NCBI RefSeq assembly: GCF_964355755.1
Contig: NC_092680.1
Span: 2,085,001-2,149,000, forward strand
Length of the DNA stretch: 64,000 bases
Source: Antedon mediterranea
Lineage: Eukaryota > Echinodermata > Crinoidea > Comatulida > Antedonidae
Direction of reading: 5' to 3'
Positions 1 to 12,300 of this stretch are shown here, piece by piece. The position numbers were made by a program, and so were the translations under genes. Each line of letters begins with the position of its first letter. Position 1 is the first letter of the stretch. The notes under the pieces were generated by a model, which saw nothing but the letters and a program-made list of their open reading frames with translations, was not told the DNA's origin and ran no database searches.

Positions 1-82
1 CGTGTCCCGTGAAATGTCCCCTTAATAAGGGTGTCACAAAGCAGGGGTTTACTATTGACATATATTTACGTTTGGTTTAAAG

Positions 83-2921
83 TTACTAGGTGCTCCTTGC
101 GTGATTAAATATGACGTCGATACTTCTAAGCCAATCAAAGGGAAGGATGGAAAGTGTATTCCAGTTGATCCAGGTTTGTTTAATCATTTAGCAATATTTT
201 TTGACGAATTACTTTTTAACCATGAATAATTCAAAACTGCATACCGAAATAATGTCAATGAGGAAAGTTAGTATTCAGCGCTTTTCTCTAAAGTATGGTT
301 CCCACTAGAACGCAACGTATTTCAAATAACGTTTTGTAAAATAACTCTGCTGTCGATTTCATTTTTTCGGCGTTGTCGATTTCGTCATTAAAAAAACAAA
401 AAAACAATATCCGTGGAGGTTCGAACCCAGTCTAGATCTGGGAGTTACTCCCAGTAGGCCCTACTTACAACAGAGCATACACGTTTACGCCGCAAAGCAC
501 ATGTCTCGCGTCCTTCATATTACGTAATTCGTCGTTTACGTCATAAATATACATATTCATGACGTATTCCAAATAACGTTTTGTAATATAACTCTGTTGT
601 CGATTTCATTTTTTCGGCGTTGTCGATTTCGTCATTAAAAAAAAACAAAAAAAGGAACAATATATCCGTGAAGGTTCGAACCCAGTCTAGAGCTGAGAGT
701 AGGCCCTACTCACAGCAGAGCATACACGTTTACGCCACATGTCTAAACAGCCGACAATTTATTGGCGCATCTGGATAGTTGAAATGGAGTGGAGGGGCCT
801 AAATCTGTCATCAACTGTATAAATAGCTCAAAGAATATCTTAACCAGTGTCATCCTCACATTGCCGTCCTACACCTTACCATCGTAGCCATCAATTACCA
901 TAATACAATATAAGCATAGGCCTCGTAAAGCTATCAAACTTTATGTGACAAAAAATGTGATGTGCCCATATAAGGGTATATTTAGTCTCTTTTTGTTAAC
1001 AAATTAATATGTGCCAACCATGATTCTTTTAACAGAAATCTGTCGTGTTTTGAATATTAGGTTTCGGTAAATTCTGCGTCCATTTTCGACTTCATTACCG
1101 TCATCATATTGAATACTGTACTACATAATAAAGCTTGGTTCCCACTAGCGACACAACGCAACGACGTATTGACGCAAAGTGCTGTAAACATCGCAGTTTT
1201 GATTTCACGCAGGCGGGGCAAAACACAGTTATTGGGAGGGCGTTTTCTTACGTCGATATGTTTTATTGGACAAAATAAATACTGTGAGAGCAGCGCATTA
1301 TTATATATTGCGTAGGTTGCGTTACGTTGCGTCGCTAGTGGGAACCCAGCTTTAAGATTCAACTCATTGTTTGTTACAGGTGAAACGGGATTGCTTGTGT
1401 CAGTATCGGATAAAACGCGTCCGTTTCTCGGATATCTTGATAAGAAAGAAACGGAGAGGAAAATTCTTAGAAACGTATTCGTTGACGGAGATACTTACTT
1501 CAATACTGGTGATCTTATTAGAATTGATGCTGACGGATATGTCTATTTTATCGATAGAATTGGAGATACATTCAGGTAACCTTTAATTGACCCCATTAAG
1601 TTTGAAATGGTAATAGATTTAATCTACTACGGGTGGTTCCCACTAGAGACGCAACACAAGGACGCAACGTAAGTGAGTTGTTGACCAATCACAAGCGATG
1701 GATTATGCGAACTTACTGTCGCTTGTCAATGGTCAACACGCTTGCGTTGCGTTTACGTCCTTGCGTTAAGTCCTAGTGGAAACCAAGCTTTATAGCAAGA
1801 AGACTCAATTCGATTCTTGGCTGGCGTCTCCACTCTATTTCTTTGTTGTGTTTTTTGTAGTCTAGCAAAGTTTGCAAATTAGTGCAAACTCCCGAGTTTG
1901 GTAAGAGAAATTTTACAAAGTTTGCTAGTGTAGATCTAGACTTGACCCAAGTCTGTAGTTATTTCGAAGCTTTTATCTCTCAAACTCCGTCTGGAACTCA
2001 GACTAGTGTAGATCGTTGTATAAATTTCAGCAAAATTCCGTCAAGAATTGATCAATTTAAACGCTCCCGAGATACTCTTATACGAATAAAATCTATAATC
2101 CAAGGAAAACTGTTTTAAAGGAAAAGGTATTTATTTAAATATGATCTTTGTAATCACTATACTGCGTCGAAATTATTTATTGTAGATGGAAAGGGGAAAA
2201 CGTTGCAACCACAGAAGTTGCTGGGATTCTAGACGAATTTCCAGGTGTTATGGAAGCTAATGTGTATGGTGTCACGATTCCAGGTAATGAACAATAAGCA
2301 ATGTAGTACTCTATAAGGCGTGGTTCCCACTTGGATGCAATGCAGCTACGTAACGACTGCAAACATCGCAGGTTTGATTTTACGCAGGTGGGGGAAAACA
2401 CAATCATTGGAAGGGCATTTTCTTACGTTGCGTAGGTTGCGTTGCGTCGCTATTGGGAACCAAGCTTTTGGAATAAATAAGTAAAAGATAATCAAGCGGC
2501 CTACATCAAAATAACAAACGTCTCCGCCTCGTCGCCTTTAACTTATTTCAAACTGAATACGTATGGTTGTAATTTTGATGATACATGATATTCGCATTTT
2601 CTATTTTTAGGCCAAGATGGCAGAGCTGGAATGGCTGCTATAACCCTATCATCAGCCTACGAATCATTGGATTTCAAAGCACTTTATACCTACCTCAAGA
2701 ATAAGCTACCGTCTTACGCACGCCCAAAATTTATTCGAATTACCAATAACATGGATTTAACGGGTACATTTAAACACAAGAAGTCGGACTTTGTTAAACA
2801 GGGATTCGATCCAATGATAATTACAGACGCTCTGTACTATGTTAATAATGAGTCAAAAACATACGATGAATTAAACGCGGAGTTGTACGCGTCAGTGGTG
2901 AAAATTAGTAGTAAACTGTAA
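83..2921 (+). CDS. SLC27A-like: FATP/VLACS acyl-CoA synthetase, copy A (5' end outside window)
   Basis: Only the last four exons lie in the window: 83-173, 1380-1575, 2186-2283 and 2611-2921 (stop included). They equal exons 6-9 of the complete neighbours, with the same phases. The part seen begins [10 protein letters not shown] and holds the FATP block [17 protein letters not shown] across exons 7/8 and the T-G-T-F-K-H-K-K motif in exon 9. The family activates long and very-long-chain fatty acids to acyl-CoA at ER, peroxisome or plasma membrane. The reading frame is open throughout, so this looks like a working gene whose exons 1-5 are upstream. The C-terminus is S-S-K-L, a PTS1-like end. 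Introns carry copies of the GGTTCCCACTAG MITE. The orthology within SLC27 (A2/A3/A6 or A1/A4 branch) is not resolved. Confidence 0.88.
233..318. repeat. Left arm of a long-range inverted repeat
   Basis: This arm (GCATACCGAAATAATGTC ... TCTAAAGTATGG then the GGTTCCCACTAG end) is the reverse complement of 3150-3232 with only a few differences. The arms flank exons 7-9 of FATP copy A. Confidence 0.75.
318..745. repeat. Tandem duplication with SINE-like segment
   Basis: Two copies, about 318-505 and 560-745, share CAAATAACGTTTTGTAA, CTCTG-TGTCGATTTCATTTT, an A-rich run, a GGTTCGAACCCAG box and a shared end CATACACGTTTACGCC. The GGTTCGAACC box read on the minus strand is a tRNA-type B box, so a SINE origin is likely. 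It lies in intron 6 of copy A. Confidence 0.65.
928..980. mobile_element. Half of a Harbinger-type MITE (TCTACACTATCAAACT family)
   Basis: Only the left part is kept: CTATCAAACTTTATGTGAC then ATGTGATGTGCCCATAT. Confidence 0.55.
1131..1355. mobile_element. MITE, GGTTCCCACTAG family
   Basis: The ends AAGCTTGGTTCCCACTAG and CTAGTGGGAACCCAGCTT are inverted, with GACGCAACG-type subterminal inverted repeats. It ends about 25 bp before exon 7 of copy A. Confidence 0.75.
1632..1794. mobile_element. MITE, GGTTCCCACTAG family
   Basis: Inverted ends GGTTCCCACTAG and CCTAGTGGAAACCAAGC enclose a core with CAATCACAAGCGATGG. It lies in intron 7 of copy A. Confidence 0.7.
2316..2469. mobile_element. MITE, GGTTCCCACTAG family
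   Basis: Inverted ends GTGGTTCCCACTTGG and TATTGGGAACCAAGC. It lies in intron 8 of copy A. Confidence 0.7.
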
Positions 2922-3149
2922 CGCTGAATGCGTTTGTAACACCCTCTAACACCACCTTGTAACGCACATTATTTGTATGACACTCGGAAATCAAAGGTGT
3001 ACCGTATTAGCGTATGCCTGAAGTATACTCAACATTATTAATATGTAATAATATTGTAAAAGGAGTCAAAAATAGATTAAAATTGTGATTTATTAAACTC
3101 ACTTGGAGTGTGTCATTTTGTATCCACGTTTAATGGTTGTTTTTGTAAT

Positions 3150-3232
3150 CGTTGCGTTCTAGTGGGAACCATACTTTAGAGAAAAGGGCTGAATACTGAT
3201 TTTCCTCATTGACATTATTTCGGTATGCAGAA
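3150..3232. repeat. Right arm of a long-range inverted repeat
   Basis: Reverse complement of the 233-318 arm. It begins with the CTAGTGGGAACC end of the second MITE family and runs into GACATTATTTCGGTATGC. Confidence 0.75.
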
Positions 3233-3276
3233 AGAAACAGGGTCTTGTTCTCGAATGCATTGGCTGCCAGATAAAA

Positions 3277-3500
3277 GCGTGGTTCCCACTAGAACGCAAC
3301 GCAGCGACATATTGACGCAAGGTGATGTATTGCGTAATCACAAGTGGGAACCGACGACGCAACAGTGCTGCAAACATCGCAGGTTTGATTTCACGCAGGA
3401 GAGGCGGGGCAAACACAATTATTGGAAGCGCATTTTCTTACGTTGCGTAGAGTACATTACGTTGCGTCGCTAGTGGGAACCAAGCTTTAGAACCAAGCTT
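3277..3500. mobile_element. MITE, GGTTCCCACTAG family
   Basis: Inverted ends GTGGTTCCCACTAG and CTAGTGGGAACCAAGC, with a short duplicated end AACCAAGCTTT. It lies between copies A and B. Confidence 0.75.
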
Positions 3501-3703
3501 TGCCTAAAGTATTACTGTATTAAATTTAAAGTTTCTTTTACCCATGTTCATTTCGACGGCGTGACTATATGCATCAACCGAATTGAGCCTAATAGTTTGT
3601 ATCAATGTGTTTTTCAAGTGAACGTTGCCTTAGAATAATATATATAAGAATTAAACTAATGTCCCGGATGTTTGTGTCTGTTTTATTGCGTTACGTTTTC
3701 ACT

Positions 3704-3716
3704 GTTCAAAGGTCGA
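3704..3716 (+). promoter_or_regulatory. Nuclear-receptor-like half-site upstream of copy B
   Basis: GTTCAAAGGTCGA lies 103 bp before the copy B ATG. The same element recurs at a similar place before copies C and D. It resembles the extended AAAGGTCA / TCAAGGTCA half-sites bound by HNF4, PPAR/RXR or ERR/NR5A receptors, which control many lipid genes. Binding is an inference. Confidence 0.4.
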
Positions 3717-3806
3717 TTTAACCATGGATATATAGGTCGACAAAACAACTACACGTCAGGCTTCTTTTAAATGGATTCATGTTTTGCATGGCTGTGATAC
3801 ACAAAC

Positions 3807-6800
3807 ATGGATAAATCACAGAAAAGGTGGGTTGGAATTGGCGGTACAGCAGCCTTAGTCCTGTACCTACAAAGAAAGTATGGCAGTGCTCTTGTGAATG
3901 ACTACCGAACTATACGCTTAATTCAGAAAATGTATGCTTTTCAGAAACATTGCGTAGATAATAATTTAATGGTGGTTGATTTATTTCTGCAAAGCGTCGC
4001 AAAGCATCCATATAAACCGTGTATTGTATTTCATAATCTTATGTATACATATGGAGAGGTTGATGCCGAGTCCAACAAAGTGGCGAATTTCGCAAAGAAC
4101 ACCGAGGTCCTTCAACAAACTGATACAGTGGCATTTCTGATGAAGAATGAACCGGCATTTTGTTGGTGGTTTATCGGCATGCGCAAGATAGGAGTCACGT
4201 GTGCGCTTATAAACTACAACCTTCGTGGAACGGGACTTTTGCATTGCATCAAGGTGTCTGGATCAAAAGTTCTGGTGTGCGGTGGAGGTAGGCCTATGTA
4301 TATTAATTTGTTTAAGTTAATGGCGGATGGCGGACCTGGATATCCAGGGACCCTGAGTTATATTGAATTGTTAAATTTTGTAACTTTCAATATCAATAAT
4401 AGGCCACGGCATTTATTGTATATTATCATAACTATTGGTTTTATTGCCACAGTTATCACTAACTTAGGTAATTAGCCAATGAAAGAATAGCAAGAGAAAA
4501 AGAGAAAAATGAACAAATGAATTTACGTAAATTATTGTCGAAAAAGCGATCCAGGACGCACACCACCGATAGCGTGCGTCAAAAAGGATGTATTTTAGTA
4601 TTAAGGCCTAAAATGATTTTTTTGGTATGTATTTATAATTGTTTCCATTTTTTTACAGATGCCGATCTAATTAACGCCGTGGTTGATATTTTACCTGAAT
4701 TACACCAGCTTGGCATTCGAGTATGGTTAAGAAGAAGCAACGTAGAAGACCTGCCAGTTGGCATTGAGCTTATTGAGGATAACGTTCAGGATGCGTCAGC
4801 ATCAGCGATTCCTAAGAGCTGTAGGAATCAGATAACGTATGCTGACAATTCACATTACGTATTTACGTCTGGAACCACAGGTATCGAATATTGATTTTAT
4901 CGATATTATTTAGTATTATATTAGATACGACTTCATCAAGTTTCTTCATTAGAGAAAAAAAACCACACAAACAGATTTTGTTTGCGTTAAGATCTTGTTC
5001 TAAATCTAAACCATGATTTTCAGCCATGATGACTCTTTTTCAATACGTTATGTCAAAGACCACAAGTTTAATTATTTATATCTTTTTAATCGGAAGACAA
5101 GGATTCGAACCCAGCCGACGTGGTTAACTGGTTTGTTTTATAATGAGATTCACTATTTAGTATTATATTTTGGGAAGTTGGACTTTAACATACATAATGG
5201 ATGGGTCTGTTATCATCGCTTAAGCTTGATATGAAACAGTTTGTGGATTATTTATTAAACTAAATTCTCCCTGGTGATAAAAAAGGCAGTATTATTATTA
5301 TTATTATTCTGATTTAGGTTTGCCTAAGGCCTGCAAGAGGAACAACACCAGTGATCTGTTTGCCTCGATGGTACAGGATTACTTTCTTCGGGAAGATGAT
5401 GTATTCTATTCACCTCTACCGTTGTACCATACTGCTGCGTTTGTTATAAGCTTCCATAACTGTATAAGAGTTGGTAAGTTATACGTTTACAGTCTCTAGA
5501 TCTCTCTCACCGTTATGTCTGATAACTAGGCCTACTCACTGGCGGATACAGGATTTTAAAACAGGGAAGCATGGGGTAGGGTGTCCCTCTATAAGTCTAT
5601 CGTATTGTTTGCATTGTAAATGGATGGGTGTGGTCTAGGTGTGGATCGACTTTAGATCGGCGATCTTACTACTTCTTTTTACTAATTTTGCAATCGTGTT
5701 ATGAGAATATACACACAATCAGAAACATTTTATTTTGTTTGTCAGGATGTACTTTTGCGACAAGCCGTAAATTTTCTGTGACTCATTTCTGGGAAGATGT
5801 CCGCAAACACAACGCTACCGTCATTCAGTACATTGGAGAAATATGCCGCTATCTGCTGGCTCAACCAAAGGTTATTACTTTATGAAATAAGAATATTATG
5901 GTTTACATCTTTTAAAAAATCCAGAATAAACAAAACTACGAAATACGAAGTGCATAACGAAACAACCATTTGATATTGAAAGGAAACACTTGCAGAAAAA
6001 TATTTTCGGGTGATTCTGGCAATGTGTGACGTCTAATAATACTAATAATAATGTATGTTTAGTGCCTAATATAGTTTAGTAAAAACTGATTACATTTGTT
6101 ATACAAATCAGGAAATAATAATATCTTATGTTCTTAGAAACCAGATGACGGTGTTTATCCCGTCAAACTTCGTGTGGCGTGTGGAAATGGTCTTCGTCCA
6201 GACATTTGGGAGGAGTTTCAAAACAGGTTTAAAATTCATAGAATCTGCGAGGTTTATGGCGCAACTGAAAGCAATACAATGTTTTTAAATTTCGATGGTA
6301 AAGTGGGTACAGTTGGTCGAGTTTCACCGATCGTAAAGGTACGTTCATTAGTGGATAATTGCAATGAATCATAAATCCACCCGATTCTGCACATTTGTCC
6401 GTAGATAGGTTATAACCGACTACTGACTGTCATCTAGATACGAGTCTAGGTATTAACCTTAATACCTTGGTATCCCTGTCACCGGGTTCGCGTGGAGACA
6501 ATGTATGATATGACACATCTTCAGAATCGGTAGACTTTTGCCCCAAGTCTAGTTATTTTTAGGCTTTTCGGTGTTTGTCTGTGAAATACAAGTTTACTAG
6601 CTGAAATAGTATACGTATGAAACGTCATATGTGCCAAAACATTTATCTTTATCTAATTAAGTCAAAACTCCGTCTGGAACCCAGACTACAGAATCGGATG
6701 CATCCTTGTTTTCCTTTCTAAATTAACTCATGAGTTGAAACCTATTATCTTTCAAATTATAGGATGGAAAGCCAGATTGCCTTTGAATTGAATTAAACAA

Positions 6801-8321
6801 AACACAACATACACGGAGCCGAAATGATTCAAATCGCGAAAAGTTAATCCAATATTAAACAAGCAGGCCTAAAATTCAATTTTTTTTATTGTAACCCAAC
6901 CAATTAAACGTCATAATTATAATTTACTTTTGGTTTAAAGTTACTCGGTGCTCCTTGCGTGATTAAATATGACGTCGATACTTCTAAGCCAATCAAAGGG
7001 AAGGATGGAAAGTGTATTCCAGTTGATACAGGTGTGTATTCATTCATTTTGTTAAAAGAAAATAATAGCATGTTTGCCTCAAAACAATAAATATATTGGC
7101 CTAAAATCTAACAGATTTTTAGTGTGTTGGAGTTAAAAAATACAACCATTTCTACCGATATGGCGATGTGAGCGCTGAATGGCTAAACCCAGGGGTCCCG
7201 GAGCTTATGGGGGTGCCCGGAGGAAAAAATAGGCATTAAAATATGTCCCTAAACCAGGGGCCTCAGGCCTCTGCGTTATGCCACTGCATGGTGCCCGTGT
7301 TTTCGCCACCCAGAGGACCAACCCATTCTTCAAATGTGATTTGACACTATAATTCAATCCTTTGCAGCAACTCTTAACCATATAATAACTCATTGTTTGT
7401 TACAGGTGAAACGGGATTGCTTGTATCAATAGTTGACGAAAAACGTCCGTTTCATGGTTATCTTGATAAGAAAGCAACGGAGAAGAAACTTCTCAGAAAC
7501 GTATTCGTTGACGGAGATACTTACTTCAATACAGGTGATCTTATTAGAATTGATGCAGACGGATATGTCTATTTTATCGATAGAATTGGAGATACATTCA
7601 GGTAAGCTGTACAGTACAATTCATTCGTACAATATCAACATTTCAACAAATTCACACAAATTACCTGCAAACAGTGAATGTTTGCTAATACCGTTTGATC
7701 TTTCCCGCCCTCAGTTTCCTTGTCTAATTGTAAATTTCATAATATGAATGTTATTCATTGCAATACAACGTCATCTTCTAGATGGAAAGGGGAGAATGTT
7801 GCAACTACAGAAGTTGCTGGGATTCTAGACGAATTTCCAGGTGTTATGGAAGCTAATGTGTATGGTGTGACAATTCCAGGTAGGCTTAAATGTGTTATCT
7901 ATTTGATCATAATAGTTGGTGAAAAAAGTTGCAATAATAAAGAGTTTTATCAGCATTACACTTATTTGTAGTCTACAATGATTTGAAACATTTCGCATTT
8001 TATATTTTAGGCCAAGATGGCAGAGCTGGAATGGCTGCTATAACCCTATCATCAGGCTACGAATCATTGGATTTCAAAGCACTTTATACCTACCTCAAGA
8101 ATAAGCTACCGTCTTACGCACGCCCGAAATTCATTCGAATTACCAATAACATGGATTTAACGAGTACCTTTAAACACAAGAAGTCGGACTTTGTTAAACA
8201 GGGATTCGATCCAATGATAATTACAGACGCTCTGTACTATGTTAATAATGAGTCAAAAACATACGATGAATTAAACGTGGAGTCGTACGCGTCAGTGGTG
8301 AAAATTAGTAGTAAACTATAA
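3807..8321 (+). CDS. SLC27A-like: FATP/VLACS acyl-CoA synthetase, copy B (complete)
   Basis: Nine exons: 3807-4287, 4659-4880, 5318-5473, 5746-5870, 6138-6338, 6941-7031, 7406-7601, 7782-7879, 8011-8321. Joined they give 626 aa, close to the vertebrate FATP length. An N-terminal hydrophobic stretch ([12 protein letters not shown]) precedes the AMP-binding enzyme domain. The AMP/ATP motif F-T-S-G-T-T-G-L-P-K spans exons 2/3 and the FATP block [10 protein letters not shown] spans exons 7/8. The expected role is ATP-dependent acyl-CoA formation coupled to fatty-acid uptake. Odd points: exon 3 is one codon shorter than in C and D. Three usually fixed positions differ: Y-G-A-T-E-S-N for Y-G-A-T-E-G-N, T-S-T-F-K-H-K-K for T-G-T-F-K-H-K-K, and V-D-T for V-x-P at the end of exon 6. 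Activity may be altered. The start ATG is the first in a frame matching copy C residue for residue. Confidence 0.92.
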
Positions 8322-8521
8322 CGCTAAATGCGTTTGTAACACCTTCTAACACCACCTTGTAACGCACATTATGTGTACTGGTATTATAGCGTAAACTGTA
8401 ACACATAACATAAGAAGATTCAAAGAACATTCACATTGCATGCACAGATAAGTTTAGCACACGAATTTCAATTTATTAAATGCGAATTCAACATTTTTCA
8501 CAATCGTTTTTTTAGAAAATT

Positions 8522-8640
8522 AAAGCTTGGTTCCCACTAGGATGCAACGCACAGACTGGATATCATTCATCGCATCGTGATTGGTCATAATCTTGCGTTG
8601 CACTACGTCATTGCGTTGCCTCCTAGTAGGACCAAGCTAA
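8522..8640. mobile_element. MITE, GGTTCCCACTAG family
   Basis: Short member with ends AAGCTTGGTTCCCACTAG and CCTAGTAGGACCAAGCT, in the spacer between copies B and C. Confidence 0.7.
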
Positions 8641-8833
8641 GCATCTATATACAAACACTGATATGCCTATAAGTATCATAAACTTTTTATGGACAAACAT
8701 ATGACATAACAATCTTTTTCTCAAAATAATGCTGCCAGAGAATGTATGCTATTTTACTATAACATAATTATAATAATAATCTATAATTACAATACGATTA
8801 AAAATAAAATATTCGTCTAATTAAAGTTTTCAG

Positions 8834-8877
8834 TGCGTAAATAATAATTGGATGGTGGTTGATTTATTTCTGCAAAG
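8834..8877 (+). pseudogene. Relic of FATP exon 1 between copies B and C
   Basis: About 44 bp match the middle of exon 1 of copy C (9446-9490 region) with only two or three differences, encoding the N-N-x-M-V-V-D-L-F-L-Q stretch. Homology stops abruptly on both sides. It has no open coding context and looks like debris from an unequal crossover or a lost extra copy. Confidence 0.7.
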
Positions 8878-9207
8878 CTCAAAGGGTCCCCCAAATAAAT
8901 TGCATTTCATTTGTCAGGAATTTGTATGATTTGTTTTTTATTTTTCAAATGCACCTTGAGCACTCTTGAGTGGTATGTGCGCTATAAAAATCCTGTTATT
9001 ATTATTCTTATTAACTTATGTACGAAAAAATCGCATCCGTGAGTCCGGTTATGCGTCATGCTAACAAGCCAGAATTGTTGTAAATAAAGTAAAAATAAAT
9101 GTAGCTGAGTGTCGTTGTACTAACGATTATTGACCGACATCATACATCATTATGTAAGCAATGCACCCGGATGTGATTTTATCTGTTTTGTTACTTGACC
9201 TTTCATT

Positions 9208-9220
9208 GTTCAAGGGTCGA
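9208..9220 (+). promoter_or_regulatory. Nuclear-receptor-like half-site upstream of copy C
   Basis: GTTCAAGGGTCGA lies 95 bp before the copy C ATG. It differs by one base from the copy B site although the surrounding upstream sequence has drifted. An opposed TGACCTTT lies about 10 bp 5' of it. Confidence 0.4.
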
Positions 9221-9302
9221 GTTAACAGTACATAATCCATAGCTCTACACAGAACAACTCGCAACTGCTTCAAAAGTTGGTGTTGAGTTTTGATAGTGAA
9301 AC

Positions 9303-12300
9303 ATGGATACATCACAGAAAAAGTTGATTGGAATTGGCGGTACAGCAGCCTTAGTCTTGTACCTACAAAGGAAGTATGGCAGTGCTCTTGTGAATGACTA
9401 CCGAACTATACGCCTAGCCCATAAATTTTATACGTTTCAGAAGCATTGCGTAAATAATAATTTGATGGTGGTTGATTTATTTCTACAAAGCGTCGCAAAG
9501 CATCCATATAAACCGTGTATCCTTTTTCATAACGTTATGTATACATACGGAGAAGTTGATATCGAGTCCAACAAAGTTGCCAATTTCGCAAAGAACACCG
9601 AGTTTCTTCAACAAACTGACACAGTGGCATTTATGATGAAGAATGAACCGGCATTTTGTTGGTGGTTTATCGGCATGCGCAAGATAGGAATCACGTGTGC
9701 GTTTATAAACTATAACCTTCGTGGAACGGGACTTTTGCATTGTATCAAGATATCTGGATCAAAAGTTCTGGTGTGCGGTGGTGGTAGGCAAATTTTTACT
9801 TTTTAAAAGAAAGAAAGAATCAACTTCAACTTAAAAAACGATGGGACGGTGGACTGACAGACCACCGAAAATGACTGACTGAGTATTGTTTATTTGTCCC
9901 TTCTACATGTTTCGATATAAACCAAATTAATTGTGTAAAAAATAACAAAAGTTGGTCCAAAACATATATATATATATAATATTTACAGATCTGGATATCA
10001 TTAACGCCGTGGTTGATATTTTACCTGAATTACACCAGCTTGGCATTCGAGTATGGTTAAGAAGAAGCAACGTAGAAGACCTGCCAGCTGGCATTGAGCT
10101 TATTGAGGATAACGTTCAGGATGCGTCAGCATCAGCGATTTCAAAGAGCTGTAGGAATCAAATCACGTTTACTGACCAGTCATATTATGTATTTACTTCT
10201 GGAACCACAGGTATCGATTATTGATTTTATCGATTTATTGGTTTACTTTAAACTCTACGAATAGATTCGGACATGTATTGACAAATTATCTATTATTGAT
10301 AAATGTTTGCATTAGATAATAATAGAATGATTGTTGGAGTACACAATGTAGAGTATAAATAACAGTGTTTCACACATTATATTTTAGGTTTGCCTAAGGC
10401 TTGCAAGAGGACCAACGCAAGTGACGTAAGTGCGTCGATGGCCTTAGCGTTCTTCGGTCTTCGGGAAGATGACGTAGTGTATTCACCTTTACCGTTGTAC
10501 CATGGTGCTACATTTACTCTATGCTTCCTAAACTGTATACGAGCTGGTAAGAGTTAATAAATTTGAATACACCTAAGTCTAGTTATCAAACACATTTTCA
10601 TTGGGCTTTATTACAACGTGGCCAAATGACGTAGGCCTATCTTTAAAGAAGGTTTGTACATTTTTAATTTCAATAAAAGAAAATATATTATACCAATAAT
10701 TATTAAGGAGGGGAGAGGTGACAGGCAAGGGAATGAATGTTAATTTATTCATTTTTGTTGGTCACTGATAGGATGTACTTTTGCGTCAAGGCGTACATTT
10801 TCTGCGAGTCATTTTTGGGAAGATGTCCGCAAACACAACGCTACTGTCATTCAGTACATTGGAGAAACATGTCGTTATCTGCTGGCTCAACCAAAGGTTA
10901 GGTTTATGTCTTCATACATAGAATACATGAAGACATATACGTAGAACCATTCACAACAGTCCAAAATCGGAATTATTCACAGGTCAGATAAAACAATTAT
11001 GTTGCGCTCGTCTGCCTCAGGCCTAAAACATGAGGTTTATTATCGGGTGGTCGAAATTTCACTTACAGTATTGTATTTGTTTCAACAATCTCTGGAGAGA
11101 TTGAACTTAATAATATTGAACTTAAGGAGAAGTCTGGAACAATGAAAATAATTACCAAATGAATTTTGTTATTTTCTTAGAAATCTGATGACGGTGTTTA
11201 TCCGGTAAAAGTTCGTGTGGCTTTTGGAAATGGTCTTCGTCCAGACGTTTGGAAAGAGTTCCAAAACCGGTTTAAAATTGAGAAAATCTGCGAATTTTAT
11301 GGTGCGAGTGAAGGCACTGCATTTTTGCACAATGTTAATGGTAAAGTTGGGGCTATTGGTCGCATCACACCTGTTGTGAAGGTAGGCCTACAGTGACAGA
11401 AGCGGATGTATAATCTTTAATTGTTTTATCCTACTATAATCGAATTTCGATCTAGTTCACACCCAATTAATTCATATCTAAATGTTCTTCATAGAATACC
11501 GTATATTATTGAATATTCATTTATCCATATTCGTTTTAAATCCAAAATATAATTATTTTTGTTTTAAAGTTTCTAGGTGCTCCCCGCGTGATTAAATATG
11601 ACGTCGATACTTCTGAGCCAATCAAAGGGAAGGATGGAAAGTGTATTCCAGTTCATCCAGGTTTGTTCAATCAGCTATTTTTACAAACTAATATCACAAT
11701 ATGTTCCTACAATTTAATGAAAAATACTAATACATAATTTGGTAGGATGTACGTACAACACAATATTATGAGATAGGTCTCTGGTGGTCAGAGTTTTATT
11801 CTCTGATATATTTCGAATTTAAAAGAGACAATGAATTTTTAAATGGTATTTTACGATATGTGATGTGAATGACAGTTATTGATATAAAAAAAAACAAATC
11901 TGATCAATCTTCACCCTCGATATGGTTGGGGAAAGTGTGGGAGTGAATTTACAAATTATAGATATGATCCTGTGGACGCCATGTTGATTTTAGATAGCCT
12001 AATTCACCTTTGCTATACTAAAAACTGTCAATGAACCCGTTTTTTGTTTGTTACAGGTGAAACGGGGTTGCTTGTGTCAATAGCAGACGAAAAACGTCCG
12101 TTTCATGGGTATCTTGATAAGAAAGCGACAGAGAAAAAAATTATGAAAAACGTATTCGTTGACGGAGATACTTACTTCAATACTGGTGATCTTATTAAAA
12201 TTGATGCTGACGGATATGTCTTTTTTATGGATAGAATTGGAGATACATTCAGGTAGACTTTCAGATCATATATACCATAAATTTAAATTTGCAGAAAAGC

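Larger units (their letters stand above)
2922..3806. other. Spacer between FATP copies A and B
   Basis: Holds the copy A 3' UTR (homologous to that of copy C), one arm of the long inverted repeat, one MITE and the copy B promoter. No further gene. Confidence 0.6.
8322..9302. other. Spacer between FATP copies B and C
   Basis: Holds the copy B 3' UTR, one MITE, the exon-1 relic and the copy C promoter. No further gene. Confidence 0.6.

Noticed and set aside
1882-2118. 78-aa open frame in intron 7 of FATP copy A
   Set aside because: It covers a dispersed repeat (AGTCTGG/CCAGAC block), has no family signal and lies between two exons that splice cleanly.
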